A stretch of DNA of 64,000 bases from JAVXAG01 sp040307645 (lineage in GTDB: Bacteria; Bacillota; Clostridia; Peptostreptococcales; Anaerovoracaceae). The translations under genes were made by a program, and so were the position numbers. The DNA lies in NCBI GenBank assembly GCA_040307645.1, contig JAWRJF010000009.1, positions 1 through 64,000 of the forward strand, in the 5' to 3' direction. The notes under the pieces were generated by a model, which was not told the DNA's origin, did not search any database, and was given only the letters and a program-made list of their open reading frames with translations. Positions 58,191 to 64,000 of the stretch are shown piece after piece (the stretch's first letter is position 1; each line of letters opens with the position of its first letter).

Positions 58191-58733
58191 ACTGCCTCTT
58201 ATTGCCACAATAAGAGGCTCTATATACTTTTCATCCACATAATCGCATCCATTTTCCATGGCATCTAATAATTCCCTGTCAGACTTAGACTTTTCCAAAT
58301 CACCTTTCCCGGAAACCATTTTATAGATAAACTTCATAAGCATCTTATCAATTCCTTTTACATTTTTAGGGTTGTATGCCCCTCTAAACATAAAACAAGG
58401 TATTTCAGATAACTTTTTGGTGAAATTTATCTCACGTAATTGTTTATATGCCCCATCTGCCTCAACATTAAGGCCAACTGCAAATGTTAAAATTTTCTTG
58501 TTGTTTTCCTTTAGCTTAGCATAGTTTTTTTTAAGGAAGTTTATTCCATATATTCCACCGCCGCGGATTCCACCACCTATAACTACAGTGTTATATTCTA
58601 ACACCTCAGATATCTTAGCGTCCTTTTCCGTTATGATCTGGCAGCATCCTTCTCCCAGACGGTCTCTTATCATCTCGGCATACCTTTTAGTAGACCCATA
58701 TTTTGAGCTATATACTATTACTACATCCTTCAT
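58185..58733 (-). CDS. flavodoxin domain protein (HemG/FldA-like)
   Basis: A 182-residue flavodoxin-fold protein: FMN phosphate loop VYSSKYGSTKRYAEMI at the N-terminus, VVIGGGIRGGGIYGINF near residue 52, and LTFAVGLNVEADG. The size and the SSKYGSTK loop resemble protoporphyrinogen oxidase HemG and other flavodoxins of anaerobes; no haem genes are near, so the role is unclear. The ATG at 58733 follows GGAGG; a TTG at 58745 is less likely. It lies 16 bp behind pfkA. Confidence 0.85.
   Translation of the reverse strand: MKDVVIVYSSKYGSTKRYAEMIRDRLGEGCCQIITEKDAKISEVLEYNTVVIGGGIRGGGIYGINFLKKNYAKLKENNKKILTFAVGLNVEADGAYKQLREINFTKKLSEIPCFMFRGAYNPKNVKGIDKMLMKFIYKMVSGKGDLEKSKSDRELLDAMENGCDYVDEKYIEPLIVAIRGSL
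58194..58218. terminator. perfect hairpin at the overlapping ends of dinB and the flavodoxin gene
   Basis: An 11-bp perfect stem GCCTCTTATTG/CAATAAGAGGC with a 3-base loop lies 4 bases after the dinB stop and inside the last codons of the flavodoxin gene. A weak T-rich tract (TCTATATACTTTT) follows on the plus strand. It probably terminates dinB; whether it halts transcription from the other side is unclear. Confidence 0.55.
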
Positions 58734-58748
58734 TTCTGCCTCCAAAAA

Positions 58749-59711
58749 CTATTTACTTAAAACACCAATTAAATCATATATAGACATATCTATCTCACGT
58801 TTTTGATTTATTGCCTCTTCTAAATCAAAAGCCATTATTTTGCCATTTACAATACCTAAAGCCTTGCTTTGAGAATCCTCAGATAAAAGTTCTACCGCCT
58901 TAGCACCACATAAAGTTGCCAAAAGCCTATCACTTAATGTTGGCGAACCTCCTCTTTGAAGATATGATAAAACAACAAGTCGAGCATCTCTTCCCGTTCT
59001 TAAAGTGATGGTATCCACCAGCTCTTTTGACGAAATCTCATCACCTTCTGCCCGAATAATGATACTATGCTGCTTTCCCCGATTTTGACCCTCTACAACT
59101 TTTCTGCAAATATCATTTAAATCGCTTTTAACTTCAGGAATCAGCACTGCTTCTGCACCTCCTGCTAACCCTGCAAAAAGAGCGATGTCACCACAGTGCC
59201 TACCCATTACTTCTATAACAGTAGTTCTTTCATGAGAGGAAGATGTATCTCTTATCTTTGTTATTGCCTCTAGTACAGTGTTAACAGCTGTATCAAATCC
59301 TATAGTGTAATCTGTATACCCAAGATCATTATCTATTGTGCCCGGGATACCCATAACAGAAATTCCTTTCTTTGATAAAGCCAGGCCTCCCTTAAGTGAC
59401 CCATCTCCGCCTATGACAACCAAACCTTCTATTCCAAAAGTTTCAAGCATTGCAGCTGCTCTATCCTGACCTTCTTTAGTAGCAAACCTTTCACTTCTTG
59501 CAGTTTTTAAAACAGTTCCACCTCTTTGGAGAATATCCCCTACAGAATTTCGATCAAGCTCTTTTATCTCACCATCTAAAAGCCCTTCATATCCTCTTAA
59601 TATTCCATAAACTTCCATTCCTGCATCAAGACCGCATCTTACTACAGACCTAATAGCAGCATTCATTCCGGGAGAATCCCCACCGCTTGTAAGCACACCT
59701 ATTTTTTTCAT
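58749..59711 (-). CDS. pfkA: 6-phosphofructokinase (ATP-dependent)
   Basis: A 320-residue glycolytic kinase forming fructose 1,6-bisphosphate. Seen: LTSGGDSPGMNAAIRSVVR, GGDGSLKGGLALSKKG (ATP), PGTIDNDLGYTDYTIGFDTA (catalytic Asp in GTIDND), MGRHCGDIALFAG, and LQRGGSPTLSDRLLAT. The Gly in GGDGS and the length fit the ATP-dependent, allosteric bacterial type rather than the pyrophosphate type (which has Asp there). It follows dnaE by 3 bp; this dnaE-pfkA order is common in Firmicutes. Confidence 0.96.
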   Translation of the reverse strand: MKKIGVLTSGGDSPGMNAAIRSVVRCGLDAGMEVYGILRGYEGLLDGEIKELDRNSVGDILQRGGTVLKTARSERFATKEGQDRAAAMLETFGIEGLVVIGGDGSLKGGLALSKKGISVMGIPGTIDNDLGYTDYTIGFDTAVNTVLEAITKIRDTSSSHERTTVIEVMGRHCGDIALFAGLAGGAEAVLIPEVKSDLNDICRKVVEGQNRGKQHSIIIRAEGDEISSKELVDTITLRTGRDARLVVLSYLQRGGSPTLSDRLLATLCGAKAVELLSEDSQSKALGIVNGKIMAFDLEEAINQKREIDMSIYDLIGVLSK

Positions 59712-59714
59712 AAT

Positions 59715-62700
59715 CTACCTCCCAATTTTTACGTTTTCCTTACCCAAAATTTCTTCAAGTCTATCCTTTATGCCACTATTTACGTCTATATACATAGATT
59801 TTGGTGTTTTGAATATCTTTCCATCGGCTTTATAGATTAACACTGGTGTTTCACCTCTGTAGGCCTTAAAAATATCCTTTAATCTTTCTAGTGTTAACTC
59901 GTATTCCATTGATCTAGGTATTTTTACTTTTGCCGGTTGATTTTCTGGTTTTATTAACTGTTCTACACGATCAATATCCACTACAGAATCCGCCAGAAGT
60001 TTTGGCATCTCATCTTCTTTAAAGTTTAATTTGCCTTTTATTATTACTACCTTATCCTCTAAAATATTATGCTGATATTTTTCGTAGACATTAGGGAAGA
60101 TTACAACCTCTACAGTTCCCACTAAATCCTCAAGGTTTATAAATGCCATCATTTTATTATTCTTGGTAATCAGTGTCTTTTTAGAGGATATCATCCCTGC
60201 CATAATTACAACTTTTCCATCCTTGATTCTTGCCTGGCCTTCTTCTTCACTTGCATGAGCTAGCTCTTCTGTAGTTACAGAAACTACTTCTCCGATTCTT
60301 TTTGCATAATCATTTAGAGGATGGTCTGTCAAATAAACACCCAACATTTCTTTTTCAAATGCCAACTTCACGTCCTTATCAAAATTTCTGATGTCTGGCA
60401 ATTTGGAGGTGACATCTCCTACATTCATTTCCTCACTGTTAACCTGAAATAGTGACATCTGACCTGATATATTTTTTCTGGCATTGTTTTGGGCCGACTC
60501 AATAAGGCTTTCATAAATGCCTAAGTGGGCCGCTCTATTATCATTTATACAATCAAATGCTCCAGCCTTAATTAAACTTTCTACAGCTTTTTTATTTATT
60601 TCACTTATTTCTATATTATTTATAAACTGGAATATATCTTTTGGAAATCCTTTTTCCTTTCGTGCTTTAATTATAGCATCGATTGCACCTTCTCCTACGT
60701 TTTTTACGCCAAGAAGCCCAAATCTTATTTTTCCATCCTCTACAGTGAATTTTTTACCGCTTTTATTTACACAAGGTTGCAAAACTTCGATTCCCATTTC
60801 GTTACAGTTTCTAATATACTTTGCTATCTGTACAGAATCACCCATTACACTTGTCATCAAAGCTGCCATAAACTCCACAGGATAATATGCTTTTAGATAA
60901 CCTGTTTCATAGGCTATAACAGCATAGGCAGCTGCATGTGACTTATTAAAAGCGTATTGAGCAAAAGTTATCATGTCTTCAAAAATTGCCTCTGCGGCAT
61001 CTTCTGAAATCCCATTTCTAAGACAGCCTATTATTTCTATATTTCCATTTTCATCATCTTTTCCGTGAATGAAATACTCCTTTTCTTCAAGCATTACATC
61101 CATTTTTTTCTTTCCCATAGCTCGACGAACTAAATCCGAACGGCCATAGCTATACCCACCTAGGTCTCTTACTATCTGCATAACTTGTTCTTGGTAAACC
61201 AAGCATCCATATGTTACATCTAAAATTGATGCCAGCTCCGGCGTTGCATATGATATCTTAGATGGGTCCTTTTTATTTTCAATATACTTTGGAATAGAAT
61301 CCATAGGGCCTGGCCTATATAGGGAAATTCCCGCTACGATATCTTCAAAACATGTAGGTTTAAGATTTTTCATAAATTGAGTCATTCCACCGCTTTCAAG
61401 CTGGAAAACCCCGTCAGTATTACCATGAGCTATCATCTCATACACATTTTTATCATCATAGCCCATCTTTGCAAAATCAATGGTAACCCCATAGTTTTCT
61501 TCAATAAGCTCAAGGGCATCTCTAATTACTGTTAGATTCCTCAGGCCCAAGAAGTCCATTTTCAAAAGCCCTAGTTCTTCAATAGTAGTCATAGTAAATT
61601 GAGTAGAAATCCCCTTGTCCGAAAGGTATAGAGGAACATACTCATCGATATTTTCTTTAGAAATTACCACGCCGGCAGCATGAGTTGATGCATGACGAGG
61701 CATTCCCTCTATAGCTTTAGCCATATCTAGAACCTTATGAACCATTTCCTCATTTTCATACCGTTCTTTTAGCTCAGGGTTCATTTCTAAAGCCTTATCT
61801 ATTGTCATCTTCAAATCAAAAGGAACTGCCTTGGCAATAGCATCTGTATCAGCATAACTCACGTTTAGTGCTCTTCCAACGTCTCTGATAGCAGCTTTTG
61901 CCTTCATTGTTCCGAAAGTGATTATCTGAGAAACCTTATCTTTTCCATATTTTTCAATTACATAATCTATTACTTCGCCACGTCTTTCTATGCAAAAGTC
62001 AATATCAATATCCGGCATACTTACTCTCTCCGGATTTAAAAACCTTTCGAAAATCAAATTGTATTTTATTGGATCTATATCTGTAATTCTCAAACAGTAT
62101 GCAACAAGACTTCCTGCCGCAGACCCTCTTCCGGGGCCTACCATAATTTTATTTTCTTTAGCAAAATTAATAAAATCCCATACAATTAGAAAGTATTCCA
62201 CATACCCCATTGTCTCAATAACACCAAGCTCATAATCAAGACGTTCCTTTAAATTATCATAATTATCATCATATCTTTCCTTTAAACCTTTATTACAAAG
62301 CTCTCTAAGGTAACTTGTATTATCCCTGCCTTCTGGAGCTTTAAACTCAGGAAGATGATATTCACCAAATTTAAATTCCACATCACACATTTCGGCTATT
62401 TTATGTGTGTTTTCAATCGCCTCAGGAGCATATGCAAAGATTTTCTTCATTTCATCTTCGCTTTTTAAATAAAACTGGTTATTAGGGAATCTCATTCTAT
62501 TTTCATCATCTATAGTCGTAGCTGTCTGAATTGCCAGCAGCACATCATGAGCCTCTGCATCCTCTTTTTTTACATAGTGGACATCATTTGTTGCCACCAT
62601 TGGAATATCAAGTTCTCTAGATAGTCTAACCAGTTCAGGGTTAATCATAGCTTCTTCTTCAAGTCCCTGGTCTTGCAATTCTAAGAAAAAATTACCATGA

Positions 62701-63197
62701 CCAAAAATTTCATCAAGGGCAAGAGCTTCTTTTTTTGCACCTTCATAATCTCTGTTCAAAAGGCACCTTTGTACCTTTCCTGCAAGACAAGCAGACAGAG
62801 CAATTATCCCTTGGCTATGTTCTCTAAGCAAATTCTTATCTATTCTAGGCTTGTAATAATACCCCTTTGTAAACCCTTCAGAAACTATTTTTATTAAGTT
62901 TTTATAACCCATGTTGTTTTTAGCTAGCAAAACCAAGTGACCTTGATACTTGTCTTTATCTACTTCTTTGTCTTCCATATTTCTAGCTGCAGTGTAAACC
63001 TCGCATCCGATTATTGGTTTTATTCCCTGTTTTTTGCATTCTCTATAAAAATCAATTACACCAAACATCACTCCATGATCTGTAATTGCTAGAGAATCCA
63101 TTCCCAGTTCCACCGCTCTTGCCACCACATCTTTTATTCTGGCTGCACCATCAAGAAGGCTATATTCTGTATGTACATGTAAATGGGTAAATGCCAT
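59715..63197 (-). CDS. dnaE: DNA polymerase III alpha subunit (DnaE type)
   Basis: A 1160-residue C-family replicative polymerase. Seen: PHP domain start FTHLHVHTEYSLLDGAARI with metal His residues, GPGRGSAAGSLVAYCL, the catalytic PDIDIDF (two of three Asp), LGLRNLTVI, HaH fingers and SYGRSDLVRRAMGKKK; helix-hairpin-helix (FGLLGVKNVGEGAI); C-terminal OB fold near 990-1070. In Firmicutes DnaE works with PolC on the lagging strand. The length fits DnaE1/3 type. It lies 12 bp behind an aminotransferase gene and 3 bp before pfkA. Confidence 0.96.
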   Translation of the reverse strand: MAFTHLHVHTEYSLLDGAARIKDVVARAVELGMDSLAITDHGVMFGVIDFYRECKKQGIKPIIGCEVYTAARNMEDKEVDKDKYQGHLVLLAKNNMGYKNLIKIVSEGFTKGYYYKPRIDKNLLREHSQGIIALSACLAGKVQRCLLNRDYEGAKKEALALDEIFGHGNFFLELQDQGLEEEAMINPELVRLSRELDIPMVATNDVHYVKKEDAEAHDVLLAIQTATTIDDENRMRFPNNQFYLKSEDEMKKIFAYAPEAIENTHKIAEMCDVEFKFGEYHLPEFKAPEGRDNTSYLRELCNKGLKERYDDNYDNLKERLDYELGVIETMGYVEYFLIVWDFINFAKENKIMVGPGRGSAAGSLVAYCLRITDIDPIKYNLIFERFLNPERVSMPDIDIDFCIERRGEVIDYVIEKYGKDKVSQIITFGTMKAKAAIRDVGRALNVSYADTDAIAKAVPFDLKMTIDKALEMNPELKERYENEEMVHKVLDMAKAIEGMPRHASTHAAGVVISKENIDEYVPLYLSDKGISTQFTMTTIEELGLLKMDFLGLRNLTVIRDALELIEENYGVTIDFAKMGYDDKNVYEMIAHGNTDGVFQLESGGMTQFMKNLKPTCFEDIVAGISLYRPGPMDSIPKYIENKKDPSKISYATPELASILDVTYGCLVYQEQVMQIVRDLGGYSYGRSDLVRRAMGKKKMDVMLEEKEYFIHGKDDENGNIEIIGCLRNGISEDAAEAIFEDMITFAQYAFNKSHAAAYAVIAYETGYLKAYYPVEFMAALMTSVMGDSVQIAKYIRNCNEMGIEVLQPCVNKSGKKFTVEDGKIRFGLLGVKNVGEGAIDAIIKARKEKGFPKDIFQFINNIEISEINKKAVESLIKAGAFDCINDNRAAHLGIYESLIESAQNNARKNISGQMSLFQVNSEEMNVGDVTSKLPDIRNFDKDVKLAFEKEMLGVYLTDHPLNDYAKRIGEVVSVTTEELAHASEEEGQARIKDGKVVIMAGMISSKKTLITKNNKMMAFINLEDLVGTVEVVIFPNVYEKYQHNILEDKVVIIKGKLNFKEDEMPKLLADSVVDIDRVEQLIKPENQPAKVKIPRSMEYELTLERLKDIFKAYRGETPVLIYKADGKIFKTPKSMYIDVNSGIKDRLEEILGKENVKIGR

Positions 63198-63209
63198 ATT
63201 TTTCTCCCC

Positions 63210-64000
63210 TTAATAATAATCTTCAACAATATCTGCTAATATTTCCATAGCTTTTTTTAATTCTGCCTGATTAGCATAGGCATAAGAAATTCTTATGGAA
63301 TAGTTTTCCATGTAATCATAAACATTGCCAGGGTTAAATAAAACATTTCTATCAAGAGCCTCGTTAAAAATCTTATCCATTGGCAATTTCTTATTGAATT
63401 TCAGCCAAATATAAAAACCCCCTGTAGGTTTAGTCCAAGTGGCAAAATCTTTAAAGTTATTTTCCAAAACCTTAAGTGTATTATCCCTTCTGTCCTTTAG
63501 TTCTCTTCTCAAAGAATCTAAATATATATCATAATCTCCCGATGAAAGTAATTCAGCCATCATCCACTGGGAAACAGAACTTGCTCCATAATCCACCTGC
63601 ATCTTTACATCCCCTAGTCTTTCAACCACAGCTTCAGGACCTACGCACCATCCGATTCTAAGACCTGGTGCCATGGTTTTAGAAATTGTTCCAAGATATA
63701 AAACCATTCCATTTTCATCGTAAGACTTTATAGATCTTGGTGGCTTTTCATCTAACCACAAGCTTCCATAAGCATCATCCTCTACCATTGGAAGCCTCTG
63801 ATTCTGACAAAAATGGAACAACTCCAGCCTACGCCTTTCACTCATACATATCCCTGTAGGATTGTGATGTGTAGGTATTGTATAAAGTAGTGAATCCACC
63901 CCTGCATCTTTAATATCCCAGTACTTTATACCCTCTTTGTCCATGTTTATACCATTTAGGTTCATCCCTGCCGACTGAAAAATCTGCAGTGACTTTAGGT
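63210..64000 (-). CDS. PLP-dependent aminotransferase, class I/MocR-like, 5' part outside the window
   Basis: The frame is open to the right edge without a stop; in-frame codons before the Met at 63965 read LKSLQIFQSAG, typical of the family, so the true start lies beyond 64000. The 263 codons seen include PTHHNPTGICMS, the PLP Asp region VEDDAYGSLW, and the Schiff-base Lys in TISKTMAPGLRIGW. The pattern matches fold-type I 2-aminoadipate/aromatic aminotransferases and the aminotransferase half of MocR regulators; a GntR DNA-binding domain may or may not precede it. It leads into dnaE with 12 bp between. Confidence 0.9.
   Translation of the reverse strand, partial: LKSLQIFQSAGMNLNGINMDKEGIKYWDIKDAGVDSLLYTIPTHHNPTGICMSERRRLELFHFCQNQRLPMVEDDAYGSLWLDEKPPRSIKSYDENGMVLYLGTISKTMAPGLRIGWCVGPEAVVERLGDVKMQVDYGASSVSQWMMAELLSSGDYDIYLDSLRRELKDRRDNTLKVLENNFKDFATWTKPTGGFYIWLKFNKKLPMDKIFNEALDRNVLFNPGNVYDYMENYSIRISYAYANQAELKKAMEILADIVEDYY

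Overview
The window is AT-rich chromosomal DNA of a low-GC Gram-positive anaerobe, most likely a member of the Clostridia. Signs of this are strong purine-rich Shine-Dalgarno sites, frequent TTG/GTG starts, a split two-subunit transketolase, AddA-type recombination, a DUF3343 protein, a stand-alone YerC repressor, and an oxidative citrate branch built on an Re-type citrate synthase, an enzyme known from strict anaerobes. Glutamate dehydrogenase, a polar amino-acid ABC transporter, an M29 aminopeptidase and an acyl-CoA dehydrogenase/CoA-transferase cluster suggest an amino-acid or carboxylic-acid fermenter. I cannot name the genus. I saw no phage, transposase, integrase, CRISPR array or rRNA; one tRNA gene (Ser, CGA) is present. 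Most genes are on the minus strand in long co-directional runs.

Layout. 1-2750: acyl-CoA dehydrogenase and two class III CoA-transferases with a good promoter. 3030-5030: tRNA-Ser, a DapF-fold amino-acid epimerase, and a convergent lipid kinase. 5138-11460: M29 peptidase, then a citrate-to-2-oxoglutarate operon (Re-citrate synthase, GntR regulator, aconitase, isocitrate dehydrogenase) with a palindromic operator at its promoter. 11478-13888: ZIP transporter, DUF3343 protein, DacF-like carboxypeptidase. 14186-17770: a zinc-type ABC operon flanked by two small Cys-containing proteins, behind a Fur-family-like operator. 17783-26943: hybrid histidine kinase, REC-GGDEF protein, nucleoside phosphorylase, phosphopentomutase, phosphoesterase and RmuC. 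27024-30839: a FeoB-like permease lacking its G domain, EcsC, TcdA, RecX, phosphopantetheinyl transferase and YerC. 30913-37496: S41 protease, RecJ, M23 hydrolase, FtsX, FtsE and a degenerate MinD/ParA-like ATPase. 37579-39732: amino-acid ABC transporter. 39956-43576: PrcB-like protein, split transketolase, an orphan MazF and NnrD. 43607-45160: MgtE behind a leader ORF with competing hairpins. 45394-47160: glutamate dehydrogenase and a palindromic repeat island. 47169-50606: AddA. 50689-55558: GpmI, CobO and two FAD proteins. 55698-64000: DUF308 and Usp proteins, DinB, flavodoxin, PfkA, DnaE and an aminotransferase cut by the window edge.

The most interesting signals are regulatory. The mgtE leader encodes a 28-residue peptide with a good ribosome site; its last codons form one arm of a hairpin that competes with another hairpin beside the mgtE ribosome site. 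Two unrelated genes (starts 37496 and 40399) have their ribosome sites inside the 3' arm of the preceding terminator hairpin. dinB has a consensus-like promoter placed so that transcription should begin at the A of its ATG, giving a leaderless mRNA. All of these are read from sequence by eye and need experimental or comparative support.
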